Below are positions 7,924 through 15,828 of a stretch of DNA of 17,922 bases, piece by piece. Source of the stretch: Sphingomonadales bacterium (lineage in GTDB: Bacteria > Pseudomonadota > Alphaproteobacteria > Sphingomonadales > Sphingomonadaceae); the NCBI GenBank assembly GCA_028868335.1, contig JAGWUU010000024.1, forward strand, positions 1 to 17,922, written 5' to 3'. A program made the translations under genes and the position numbers. The stretch's first letter is position 1; every line of letters begins with the position of its first letter. The notes beneath the pieces were generated by a model. That model did no database searches. It was not told where the DNA came from and was given only the letters and a program-made list of their open reading frames with translations.

Positions 7924-9273
7924 TCACTCCAACCCACGCATGATCGATCGGCGCAAGGCGAGGATCGTGGCGGCCCCGGCTACTGCGATCGCCGCGTCCA
8001 TCGTCCAGAACAGCGAGGGGGACATCCGGTCGAAGTAGCTGCCGATCCAACCCATCAGCGTGTGACCGATAAACGGTGAGAGAAACGCTATCCCCATCAG
8101 CGTACCCATTACCCGCGCCGGGGCATATTCGCTGACCAGTGCCAGGGTGGTCGGCCAATAATACATCCAGGCCAGGCCCATGATCAGCCAGCCGCCCAAA
8201 GCCCAGCCGACGTTGACGCTGCCGGGCGTGCTGCTGTCCAGATTGCCGAACGCGAACAGCAGCGCGGCAAAGCCGACGATCGCCGCTCCGATCGCGATCT
8301 TGGTCACTCCGCTTGGCTCCCGTCCCCGACGCGCCTGCCATCCCCACAGCGCGACCAGCATCGGCGCGGCGGCGATCGCTCCGATCGAATCGGCCGAGGC
8401 AAACCAGCTGGACGGGACCGTGCCCCACGGCGTTCCCAGCGCGACATAATTATCGACCCACAGGATGCCGATGCTCCAGACCATCGGATAGGCGATTTCG
8501 GCGGGAATGGTCAGCGCGATCACCACCAGAAGGACCAGTACCCGGCGGCGTTCCACAGGCGTTAGCGGAGCAGCTTTCGTCTTGTTCTGCCGGACGGGCC
8601 GAGTATCGGGCAGGTAGCGCTGGCCCAGCAGGTAGCTGACCAGCGCCACCAGCATCAGCGCGGCGGCGACTGCGAACCCCGTGTGCCAGCCGTGGCGCTG
8701 GGCGACCAACCCGGTGACGAGTGGTCCGGTTGCCGACCCGATGCAGATCCCGGTCGAGAAGATCGTGAAGCCCCGGCCGCGACGCGATTCGTCCTCCGGC
8801 GGGTAGAGCGTCCCGACTTGCGAGGATATGTTGCCCTTCAGAAAGCCCGAACCCACGATCAGCAATACCAGTGCGATCAGGAACGAGGCGTAAAACGACA
8901 TCGCCAGATGCCCCGCGCTCATCAGCAGCACACCGATCACGACGGTACGCTTGGCGCCCAGCACCCGGTCCGCGACCCAACCGCCAAGGATCGGAGTGAA
9001 ATAGACCAGGCCCGCGTACCAGCCGTAGATGATCGCGGCGAATGCGATGTCCGACATCGGGCCACGAAATTCGAACAGACCGCGCAGCGCGGCCAATCCC
9101 ATGACCTTCGCCGCGTTCTGGGGCAGCAGAAGCTCCTTGACCATGTAGAGCGTCAGCAGCGCCGACATTCCGTAGAATGAAAAACGCTCCCACATCTCGG
9201 TGAAGGCGAGGTAGTAAAGCCCCCTGGGCTGGCCGCCGAGCAGGCCGTCGCTGGTCGATGTGGTATTGGTCAT
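7924..9273 (-). CDS. POT/PTR-family proton-coupled permease
   Basis: This is a 449-residue inner-membrane permease of the POT (PTR2) branch of the MFS, which usually imports di- and tripeptides with protons. The family signature ExxERFxxYG is present as EMWERFSFYG (26-35). A GGWVADRVLGAKR loop follows TM2 (98-109), and GSGFLKGNISSQVGTLY (141-157) matches the family's TM4 motif with its conserved lysine (K146). A later SEYAPARVMGTLMG matches the family's second-half motif. The ATG overlaps the TAA stop of the upstream MFS gene by one base (TAATG), so the two are translationally coupled. The plus-strand propeller gene converges on its 3' end, leaving 63 bases that contain only a weak 5-bp stem (7872-7876/7886-7890). 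The substrate may be a peptide or a peptide-like compound; the carnitine neighbourhood does not prove a link. Confidence 0.87.
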   Translation of the reverse strand: MTNTTSTSDGLLGGQPRGLYYLAFTEMWERFSFYGMSALLTLYMVKELLLPQNAAKVMGLAALRGLFEFRGPMSDIAFAAIIYGWYAGLVYFTPILGGWVADRVLGAKRTVVIGVLLMSAGHLAMSFYASFLIALVLLIVGSGFLKGNISSQVGTLYPPEDESRRGRGFTIFSTGICIGSATGPLVTGLVAQRHGWHTGFAVAAALMLVALVSYLLGQRYLPDTRPVRQNKTKAAPLTPVERRRVLVLLVVIALTIPAEIAYPMVWSIGILWVDNYVALGTPWGTVPSSWFASADSIGAIAAAPMLVALWGWQARRGREPSGVTKIAIGAAIVGFAALLFAFGNLDSSTPGSVNVGWALGGWLIMGLAWMYYWPTTLALVSEYAPARVMGTLMGIAFLSPFIGHTLMGWIGSYFDRMSPSLFWTMDAAIAVAGAATILALRRSIMRGLE

Positions 9274-10457
9274 TACCTTGATTCCGCCTGTTCCCGGTCA
9301 AGCTGCCGGGCCACCGGAAGCGCCGTTGCTATTCCGATCAGGCAGATCGCCGCGCCGAGTGGGCCGATGGGCGTATAGCCACCAAATCCCTGTGCAATGA
9401 ACCCGGCGACCAGCGATCCCAGGCTTTGCGCCAGCAGCCAGGTGCCTGTGGTCATCACCGCCAGCCGTCCGCCAGCATCGCGGGCATAGGCAAGGCCGAG
9501 CAGCAGCGGATAGGTCAGGAACCAGCTTACCATGTAGGACACGAACGCCACGGCGAAGGCGAACTCGTTGCGCACGGTGGTCAGCAGCGCGCAGGCAGCT
9601 GCACAAGCGCCAAGCGCTGCGGCAAGCGGCCAGGCGCGCGGCAATCGCTTCACCGCCACCGCCAGTCCGGCGTTGCCCAGCGCGCTCATCAGCACGGCCA
9701 GGCTCTGAAAGCGGCCGAACTGTGTGGCCGGAATGCCGATGGCATGGGCGGTACGCTCAATGAACGGCCAGATCGCCAGCGACCCGAAGGCGAACAGCGC
9801 CATGGCCGTCAGGATCCGGCGCGCATCGGAGCCGAGCGGCGGATTGTCCATCGGAGCTGCGCCCGTCAGCCCAAGGCCGTTGCCGCCCGGCAGCAGCAGC
9901 GCAAGCAACCCGAGCCCGATCGACAATGCGGCGAGCGCGAGGAACATGCCGAACACGCCGTGGCTCGCGCCGATCTGTGGCAGGACGATCGCGAAAGCGG
10001 CGTAGAGCAGCGTTTGGAATGAGATCCCCAGCGAGATCCACCGCGCTGGATGGGGCGTGCGTCCAGCAGCGAGGTTGACCGCGCTGTTCATGATGCCGAA
10101 GCCCAGCCCGGTCCCGATCCGTCCGGCAAACAGCAACGGGAAGGCGGCGGTGAAAGCTGATCCGGCCTGGGCCAGCACCACAAGCACGGTAGCCGCCAGC
10201 GCCAGGATACGAGCGTCCATCGCCCGCGCACGCGGCGCGATCACGAACATCGCGGCGGCGTAGCTCAGCGTCTCGGCCATGTTCCATGCACCCATGGCAG
10301 CCGGGGTGAAGCCGAAGCGGTCGATCAAGCCGCCGACCAGATAGGTTGTAAAGTTGTTGCCGATGTGCGCCGCCGCCGAAGCCGCGCCGATGCCGATCAG
10401 CGTGAAGGCGACGGGGCTTTGCTTGCGCGCTCCGGCGGAATTGATGTCCGTTTTCAG
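9273..10457 (-). CDS. MFS permease with apparent CTG start
   Basis: This is a major facilitator superfamily permease with about 11-12 hydrophobic helices. The only ATG/GTG/TTG near its 5' end is a TTG at 10328, which would give 351 residues and remove the first helix. The same frame continues upstream without a stop to 10488 and encodes a clear first membrane segment (PVAFTLIGIGAASAAAHIG, then NNFTTYLVGGLIDRFGF). A CTG at 10457 lies seven bases after GGAG (within GGGGAG, 10465-10470), giving 394 residues, a normal MFS length; CTG is therefore the best start I can see. The gene is the first of a two-gene operon with the POT permease and is divergent from the dioxygenase gene. It has no specific match I can name; carnitine, gamma-butyrobetaine or another quaternary amine is a guess from context only. 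Confidence 0.8.
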   Translation of the reverse strand: MKTDINSAGARKQSPVAFTLIGIGAASAAAHIGNNFTTYLVGGLIDRFGFTPAAMGAWNMAETLSYAAAMFVIAPRARAMDARILALAATVLVVLAQAGSAFTAAFPLLFAGRIGTGLGFGIMNSAVNLAAGRTPHPARWISLGISFQTLLYAAFAIVLPQIGASHGVFGMFLALAALSIGLGLLALLLPGGNGLGLTGAAPMDNPPLGSDARRILTAMALFAFGSLAIWPFIERTAHAIGIPATQFGRFQSLAVLMSALGNAGLAVAVKRLPRAWPLAAALGACAAACALLTTVRNEFAFAVAFVSYMVSWFLTYPLLLGLAYARDAGGRLAVMTTGTWLLAQSLGSLVAGFIAQGFGGYTPIGPLGAAICLIGIATALPVARQLDREQAESR

Positions 10458-10470
10458 ATCGGTTCTCCCC
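10458..10470 (-). promoter_or_regulatory. Ribosome-binding site deciding a CTG start
   Basis: On the minus strand GGGGAG (10465-10470) is followed by AACCGAT and then CTG. The GGAG core is seven bases from the CTG, an ideal spacing. No comparable site precedes the downstream TTG at 10328. The out-of-frame GTG at 10488 has a purine run (GGAAGC) directly against it, too close to work well. Confidence 0.5.
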
Positions 10471-10488
10471 GTCGAGGAACGATGTCAC

Positions 10489-10699
10489 GCTTCCGGCGCG
10501 CGCGCAACGGAGGGCCGACGCGCTTGCCGTCGGGTCCGATCCGATCTAGCCTCCGCAAATGGATCTGGGATGCGCAGATTTCGGGCTTGGATGGCGCAGC
10601 GCAGGCGCGCCTCACGGCAAGCCGCAGCAATGGTGGCCGCCGCCACGCGGCTAGGCCCCATTCGCAAAATCCATATCTCGCATTAGAACTGGAAATCCC
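10489..10699. other. Divergent intergenic region, no gene seen
   Basis: About 240 bases (10458-10699) separate the MFS permease start from the dioxygenase start and must carry promoters for both. Only a small dyad ATCTG-N7-CAGAT (10563-10579) stands out. Short open frames here have no ribosome sites or recognisable products. No RNA gene or convincing -35/-10 pair was recognised. Confidence 0.4.
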
Positions 10700-11818
10700 A
10701 TGACTGTTTCAGGACTTGAAGTCCGTGCGGACAGGCTCGTCGTGACCTGGCCCGATGGTACGGCCACGCCCTATCCGACGATCTGGCTGCGCGACAACTG
10801 CCCCTCCGGGCTTCACCCGCAAACCCAGGAAAGGTTGCTCGATCTGCTGGAACTCGATCCGTCGCCATTGCTGCGCGCGGCACGGCTGGAAGAGGAGGTG
10901 GCGGTACTCGAATACGGCGATGGCCATGTCAGCCGCATTCCCTTGGCCTTGCTTGAGGCTCACCGGCCGGGGCGACCCTCCGCCGATCCCGCCGCGGTGA
11001 AGCCCGATTACTGGCGCGCCGACCTGACGGTTGAGGGTATCCCGCGCTTCGCTGGGCCGCAGATCATGGCGGACGATGGCGTGCTGGATGCGTGGATGCG
11101 CCAGACGGCGCGTTTCGGACTGTCGATCGTCGACGGTCTGGCAAACCGGAACGATGCAGGGATGGAAGTGGCGGAGCGGATCGGGTTCCTTCGCCAGACC
11201 AATTTCGGCGTGACCTTCGAGGTGGTCAGCATGCCTGATCCCAACAACCTCGCCTACACCCCAGTCGCATTACCCTTGCACACCGATTTGCCCAATCAGG
11301 AAATGCCGCCGGGCTTCCAGTTCCTTCACTGCATCGCCAATGAGGCCGACGGGGGCGGGTCGGTCTTTGCCGATGGCTTTGCCATAGCGCAGGACCTGCG
11401 GGCGGAGGACCCGGAGGCCTTCCGCCTGTTGTGCGAAGTCCCGATCCCCTACCGCTTCCATGACGGGGAGGCCGACATCCGGGTGCGCGAACCGGTGATC
11501 ACGCTGGACCGCGCGGGAGAGATTATCGAAATCCGCTACAACGCACATATCGCCGCGATGTTCGACATGCCTGCCGACATCATGCCCGCCTACTATCGGG
11601 CCTATCGCGCCTACATGGCGAGGACGCGCGATGCGAAGTACCGGCTCTCGTTCAAGCTTGAGAGCGGGTCGATGGTCGTGTTCGACAACCGGCGAGTGCT
11701 CCACGGGCGCGAAGCCTTCGATCCCTCGACCGGGTTCCGCCACCTGCGCGGTTGCTATGTCGATCGCGGTGATTTCCTTTCGCGCCTGCGGGTGCTGGCG
11801 CGAGCGAAATCGGGTTAG
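10700..11818 (+). CDS. Gamma-butyrobetaine dioxygenase-like Fe(II)/2-oxoglutarate oxygenase
   Basis: This 372-residue cytoplasmic enzyme belongs to the gamma-butyrobetaine dioxygenase branch of the TauD-like oxygenases. Family members convert gamma-butyrobetaine, O2 and 2-oxoglutarate to L-carnitine, succinate and CO2. The N-terminal domain (about 1-100) carries the WLRDNCP motif (29-35). The catalytic double-stranded beta-helix holds the iron facial triad H194-x-D196 (PLHTDLP) and H335 (VLHGRE), with R347 (FRHLRG) placed to bind 2-oxoglutarate. NNLAYT (182-187), N281 and Y353 align with human BBOX1 substrate-pocket positions. The N-terminal zinc site is altered: C34, H39 and H76 remain but S36 replaces the middle cysteine of the human CxCxxC set. 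The start ATG has a modest GGAAA site. The gene ends tail to tail with caiD, overlapping it by four bases. Gamma-butyrobetaine is the likely substrate given the neighbours; trimethyllysine or a related amine is an alternative. Confidence 0.85.
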   Translation: MTVSGLEVRADRLVVTWPDGTATPYPTIWLRDNCPSGLHPQTQERLLDLLELDPSPLLRAARLEEEVAVLEYGDGHVSRIPLALLEAHRPGRPSADPAAVKPDYWRADLTVEGIPRFAGPQIMADDGVLDAWMRQTARFGLSIVDGLANRNDAGMEVAERIGFLRQTNFGVTFEVVSMPDPNNLAYTPVALPLHTDLPNQEMPPGFQFLHCIANEADGGGSVFADGFAIAQDLRAEDPEAFRLLCEVPIPYRFHDGEADIRVREPVITLDRAGEIIEIRYNAHIAAMFDMPADIMPAYYRAYRAYMARTRDAKYRLSFKLESGSMVVFDNRRVLHGREAFDPSTGFRHLRGCYVDRGDFLSRLRVLARAKSG

Positions 11819-12594
11819 CGGCCCTTCCAGTTCGGAGGGCGTCCTTCGGCAAAGGCCGCCGGGCCTTCGAGGGCGTCCTCCGAATCCAGCGCGTCGCGGT
11901 ACGACGGCACCGTGCCGCCGCGCATCATGCGAAAGCTTTCCTTGATCTCCAGTCCCTCGCTGGCGCGCAGGATGTCACGCGCGGCGCGGATCGCCAGGGG
12001 CGCGCCGGCGGCGATCTCGCGGGCGAGGGACATGGCACTGTCGAGCAGGGCGGCCGGTTCCACCACACGGCTCGCAAGGCCCCAGGTCAGAGCTTCCGCG
12101 GCGTCGAGGCGGCGTCCGGTAAGGATCATCTCGCGCGCAAGGCGCGGCGGCAGCGAACGGGGCAGGCGGAACAGGCCGCCGGAATCGGGCAGAATTCCCA
12201 GTTGCACCTCGGGTAGCCAGAACCGCGCTTCGGTGCTGGCAACGATCAGGTCCGCGGCGAGCGCAAGCTCGAACCCGCCGCCCACCGCCATGCCATTCAC
12301 CGCCGCGATCACTGGTTTGGTCAGCCCGAAATATTCGGTCAGTCCGGCGAAGCCGCCCGGACCGTGGTTCGCGTCGATCGCCTCGCCCACGTTGGCGGCA
12401 TTGAGGTCCCACCCGGCGGAGAAGAAGCGTCCGACGCCAGTGATGATCCCGACGCGTAACGCCGGATCTTCGTCCAGTGTCCGAAAGGCGCGGTAGAGCG
12501 CCTGACTGGTCGGCACGTCGATGGCGTTGGCCTTGGGGCGATCAAGCGTGATGATCAGGATGCCGTCGTCGCGTTCGAGCCTGACACTATCCAT
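11815..12594 (-). CDS. caiD: CaiD-like crotonobetainyl-CoA hydratase / carnitinyl-CoA dehydratase
   Basis: This 259-residue crotonase-fold enzyme interconverts L-carnitinyl-CoA and crotonobetainyl-CoA. By recall, it tracks E. coli CaiD along its whole length with almost no gaps: ITLDRPKANAID (15-26), FFSAGWDL (57-64), GPGGFAGLTE (78-87), GGGFELALAAD (105-115), LGILPDSGG (132-140) and the C-terminal SEDALEGPAAFAE and WKGR. E109 and E129 occupy the two catalytic glutamate positions (E111 and E131 in E. coli). Such continuity argues against general fatty-acid or feruloyl-CoA hydratases. It is the last gene of the four-gene operon, its ATG overlapping the ligase gene by eight bases, and its stop overlaps the convergent dioxygenase stop. 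This is the most specific functional anchor in the window for carnitine metabolism. Confidence 0.9.
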   Translation of the reverse strand: MDSVRLERDDGILIITLDRPKANAIDVPTSQALYRAFRTLDEDPALRVGIITGVGRFFSAGWDLNAANVGEAIDANHGPGGFAGLTEYFGLTKPVIAAVNGMAVGGGFELALAADLIVASTEARFWLPEVQLGILPDSGGLFRLPRSLPPRLAREMILTGRRLDAAEALTWGLASRVVEPAALLDSAMSLAREIAAGAPLAIRAARDILRASEGLEIKESFRMMRGGTVPSYRDALDSEDALEGPAAFAEGRPPNWKGR

Positions 12595-14683
12595 CCGCGT
12601 TGTCCCTCATCCTGATCAGCGCGTCGACCGCAACCGCACCGCGCGGCAGGGCGAGCAGCGGATTTACCTCGAGTTCTTCGAGCCGATCGGCGTGGCTCTG
12701 TGCGAATCCGGCAATTGCCTCGATCGCGTCGAGCAATGCGGTCATGTCGCATCCCGCGCGTCCGCGATAGCCCGCGAGTATCGCATGGAACGGCAGTCTG
12801 GCGAGCGCCTCGGCGATGTCCGTGCGGCTGGCGGGAAGGAGTACCTGCTCGCTCTGGCGCAGAAGTTCGACCAGCACTCCGCCTGCGCCAAGGGTCAGGA
12901 ACAGCCCGAACTGCGGATCACGGGCGATCCCGACGATGAGTTCGGCGATCGCACCCGACACCATTTCCTCGATCAGAAAGGTTTCGCCCATGCCGCGCAT
13001 CCGCCGTGCCGCCGCCAGCAGCTCGGTGCGGTTGGCGATCCCCAGGGCGACCGCGCCCAATTCGGTCTTGTGGGCGAGCGCCTCGCCCGCAAGCTTGAGT
13101 ACCAATGGGAACGGCGCCGGGGGCTGGAGCGCGTCGTCGCGGTCCAGTGCTTCGATCTCCGCGAATGTGAACGTGCCACCGCGCGGTATGGCAAGTCCAG
13201 CCTTTGCCAGCGCGGCCTTGCTCGTGGCCTCGCTCCGCAAAACCGGGTCGCTGGACGCGAGGGCGGCAGGGGCGGGAAGGGCCGGGGCAGCCTCGCGCGA
13301 CCAGGCCATGCCGATCGATGCAGAGGAGGCGATTGCCTGAAGCGCCTCGGCCAGTCCGCCCACGGGGACGATGCTTTCGTCCAGCAAGCGCGCAGCGATT
13401 TCTTCCGGCAGGTTCTCGCCCAGCGAACTGGCGACGATTCGCACGGTGCCGGGTTGCATCGGCCGGGCTCGATGCGCGTCGACGAAGGCTTCGACCGCTG
13501 TTTCCCAGTCGTCGACCCTGCAACGATCTGCGCGGGGGAAATCGAGGATCAGGATCGAGGCTTCGAACTCCGCATCGAGCAAGCCCGAAAAGCAGGCCGC
13601 AAGGGCAGATCGGTCGCCCCAGATGTAGGTGTGGTAATCAAGCGGATTGCTGACGTTGACCCGCGGCCCCAGCACCGCCTCGAGTTGGGTCTGAACCGCC
13701 GGTTGAAAGTCCGGGGTTTCGAGGCCCCGCGCCTGGGCGAGGTCGGCGATCAGCGAAGCTTCGCCCCCTGAGCAGCTTGCGCTGGTGATCCGCTTGCCGA
13801 CCAGCGGCCCGGCAACGTGAAGCAGCTTGAGCGTTTCGAGAAAGGTTGCCGGGTCGTGCGTTCGCGCAACGCCATAGCGCGCGAACAGCGCATCGCACAG
13901 CGCATCGGCCCCGGCGAGCGAACTGGTATGCGATACCGTCAGCGCCGCCCCCTTGGCCGACGCTCCGGTCTTGAGCGCTACCAGCGGTATGCCTGCCGCC
14001 CGTGCGGCAAGGCAGGCCTCGGAAAAGCGGGCAACCGATCCCAACCCTTCGAGATGCAGACCGATCGCGCTGACCCTCGGATCGGCGAGCAGCGCCTCTA
14101 TGAGATCTGCCGGTGTGACATCGGCGCAGTTTCCAACGCTGATAACGTAGCCAACCGGCAGTCCCCGCGCCTGCATGGTAAGGTTGAGCGCAAGGTTGCC
14201 GCTCTGGCTGATGATCGCCACGCCACGGCCTTGGGTGATCGGTGCGCAGCCGTGCTGGTCGGGCCACAGGGCGACGCGATCAAAGGCGTTGATCATGCCG
14301 TAGCAGTTGGGGCCGATCAGCGGCATTCCGGCAGCGGCGGTGACCAGCCTTGCCTGTCGCTCATGCCCTTCCGGTCCGATTTCTGCGAATTCGGAAGCAT
14401 AGCAGATCACGCCCCCCGCGCCGCGCTTCGCCAGTTCCCCGACAAGCGTAACGCTTGGTTCTGCCGGGGCAGCGAGGAACACCGCGTCAGGATCGGCGGG
14501 CAGGCTGGCGACATCGCGGAAGCAGGCGACCCCGTCCATGTCTGCGCGGCCGGGATTGACCGGCCAGATCTCGCCCGAAAATCCGAACGCGCGGCTCTGG
14601 TGCACCGCCTCCGCGGCCGCCTTGCCGCCGACGAACGCAATGGTTCGTGGCCTGAGAAGCCGGCCAAGCTGTGCCTGGGTCAT
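12587..14683 (-). CDS. NDP-forming acyl-CoA synthetase, probable gamma-butyrobetaine/carnitine CoA ligase
   Basis: This 698-residue single-chain ligase belongs to the ADP-forming acyl-CoA synthetase (acetyl-CoA synthetase/succinyl-CoA ligase-like) superfamily. Residues about 1-130 are a CoA-binding Rossmann domain (TIAFVGG, PLIGPNCYGM). Residues 150-460 are ligase domains with the phospho-acceptor histidine H252 in SHTSSLAG and an ISQSGNLAL motif. Residues about 475-698 are an ATP-grasp domain (LVLKLAGEALAHKTELG, ELIVGIARDPQFG, ELEVNPLL). It would couple ATP hydrolysis to CoA thioester formation. In E. coli this activation is done by CaiC (AMP-forming) and CaiB (CoA transferase), neither of which is present here. 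Its ATG overlaps the dehydrogenase stop (ATGA) and its end overlaps caiD, so it is firmly in the operon. The same superfamily includes sphingomonad feruloyl-CoA synthetase, but the CaiD partner favours a carnitine-type acid. The substrate is inferred. Confidence 0.87.
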   Translation of the reverse strand: MTQAQLGRLLRPRTIAFVGGKAAAEAVHQSRAFGFSGEIWPVNPGRADMDGVACFRDVASLPADPDAVFLAAPAEPSVTLVGELAKRGAGGVICYASEFAEIGPEGHERQARLVTAAAGMPLIGPNCYGMINAFDRVALWPDQHGCAPITQGRGVAIISQSGNLALNLTMQARGLPVGYVISVGNCADVTPADLIEALLADPRVSAIGLHLEGLGSVARFSEACLAARAAGIPLVALKTGASAKGAALTVSHTSSLAGADALCDALFARYGVARTHDPATFLETLKLLHVAGPLVGKRITSASCSGGEASLIADLAQARGLETPDFQPAVQTQLEAVLGPRVNVSNPLDYHTYIWGDRSALAACFSGLLDAEFEASILILDFPRADRCRVDDWETAVEAFVDAHRARPMQPGTVRIVASSLGENLPEEIAARLLDESIVPVGGLAEALQAIASSASIGMAWSREAAPALPAPAALASSDPVLRSEATSKAALAKAGLAIPRGGTFTFAEIEALDRDDALQPPAPFPLVLKLAGEALAHKTELGAVALGIANRTELLAAARRMRGMGETFLIEEMVSGAIAELIVGIARDPQFGLFLTLGAGGVLVELLRQSEQVLLPASRTDIAEALARLPFHAILAGYRGRAGCDMTALLDAIEAIAGFAQSHADRLEELEVNPLLALPRGAVAVDALIRMRDNADG

Positions 14684-15828
14684 CCTTCCAGGGGCCGCAG
14701 CAGTGCCCGCGAAATGATGTGGCGCTGGATCTCGCTGGTCCCGTCCCAGATCCGTTCGACCCGGGCATCACGCCAGAACCGCTCGATCGGCAATTCGTCC
14801 ATCAGTCCCATGCCGCCGAATATCTGCAGGGCGTTGTCGGTCGCGCGGGCGAGGGCTTCGGAAGCGAACAGCTTGGCCATCGCGGCGTCGCTGTCGGTCA
14901 TCGTGCCCTGATCGTCCTTCCACGCCGCGCTGAGGGTAAGCAATTCCGCGGCCTCGAGTTCGGTCTTCATGTCGGCCAGCTTGAAGCTGGTTCCCTGGAA
15001 CTTGCCGATCGTCTGGCCGAACTGCTTGCGCGTTGCAGCCCATTGCGTCGCCATTTCAAGCACGCGCTGCCCCCGGCCGACCGAGGTGATCGCGACCTGC
15101 AGGCGGGTCGAACCGAGCCACTGGCCCATCAGCTCAAACCCGCGATCGCGTTCGCCCAGCAGGCTCGACGCCGGAACGCGGCAATCCTCGAAGATCAGCT
15201 CGCACTGGTTGTAGCCGCGATGCGAAACACAACGCGGGCCACGGCGACGGGTGAGGCCCGGCGTGTCGAAATCGACAAGAAAGCAACTGATGGTGTTGCG
15301 TCCGCCTGCCTGGCCGGTCGCCGCGCACAGAATGACATAGTCGGCAATGTCGGCGTGGCTGATGAAATGCTTGGCACCGTTGATCACGAAATCGCCACCA
15401 TCGGCGCGGGCGAAGGTTCGCATCGCGCGAACGTCCGAGCCGGCGTCGGGCTCGGTCATCGCCAGGCAATCGACGCGCTCGCCCCGCACCGTGGGGAGGA
15501 GGTACTCCTCGATCTGTGCTCCGGTGCAGCCGCGCAGGATATTGCTGGGCCGCGCGACGAGCGTTTGCAGGGCATAGCTCGCCCGGCCAAGTTCGCGCTC
15601 CATCAGCGTGGTGTCGAAAGTGCCGAGCCCGCCTCCGCCGAATTCCGTGGGCATGTTGGCGGCGTAGAGCCCCAGTTCCTTTGCCTTGCGCTTCACGTCC
15701 TGCGCTATCTCGCCGGGCACCTCGTCGGTGCGGTCAACCAATGCTTCATGCGGGTAGAGTTCGCTTTCGACGAAGCGGCGGACCGTTTCCACCAGCATGG
15801 TTTGTTCTGAAGATAGCGCGAAATGCAT
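14680..15828 (-). CDS. Acyl-CoA dehydrogenase, probable gamma-butyrobetainyl-CoA dehydrogenase
   Basis: This 382-residue FAD enzyme of the acyl-CoA dehydrogenase family would form or reduce the alpha-beta double bond between gamma-butyrobetainyl-CoA and crotonobetainyl-CoA, the CaiA step. It shows the N-terminal helical domain, the signature AMTEPDAGSDV (123-133), the middle-domain INGAKHFIS (149-157), RKQFGQTIGKFQ (267-278) and the C-terminal QIFGGMG (335-341). At the position of the usual catalytic glutamate (E376 of medium-chain enzyme, in YEGT) it has D362 (RIWDGTSEIQR). The alternative helix-G glutamate used by isovaleryl-CoA dehydrogenase is also missing (GSTRLQ, 239-244). The gene starts at the stop of the thioesterase (TGATG) and overlaps the ligase by four bases. 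Its place in the operon supports the substrate, but sequence alone gives only the family. Confidence 0.88.
   Translation of the reverse strand: MHFALSSEQTMLVETVRRFVESELYPHEALVDRTDEVPGEIAQDVKRKAKELGLYAANMPTEFGGGGLGTFDTTLMERELGRASYALQTLVARPSNILRGCTGAQIEEYLLPTVRGERVDCLAMTEPDAGSDVRAMRTFARADGGDFVINGAKHFISHADIADYVILCAATGQAGGRNTISCFLVDFDTPGLTRRRGPRCVSHRGYNQCELIFEDCRVPASSLLGERDRGFELMGQWLGSTRLQVAITSVGRGQRVLEMATQWAATRKQFGQTIGKFQGTSFKLADMKTELEAAELLTLSAAWKDDQGTMTDSDAAMAKLFASEALARATDNALQIFGGMGLMDELPIERFWRDARVERIWDGTSEIQRHIISRALLRPLEG

Noticed and set aside
9757..10488. A 243-codon frame from the GTG at 10488 as the true start region of the permease
   Set aside because: It is in a different frame and gives an arginine-rich, non-membrane sequence. 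The hydrophobic helix is in the CTG frame. A frameshift remains possible but is not needed.
11815..12594. Feruloyl-CoA hydratase/lyase (sphingomonad FerB type) as the identity of the crotonase, paired with a FerA-type ligase
   Set aside because: Near-continuous agreement with E. coli CaiD, including GPGGFAGLTE and the C-terminal WKGR, together with the dioxygenase and thioesterase neighbours, favours carnitine chemistry.
12521..15810. Long plus-strand open frames (12521-13771, 13817-14911, 14671-15810)
   Set aside because: They lie opposite the ligase, dehydrogenase and caiD genes, which show clear family motifs. Their translations are arginine- and glycine-rich without domains.
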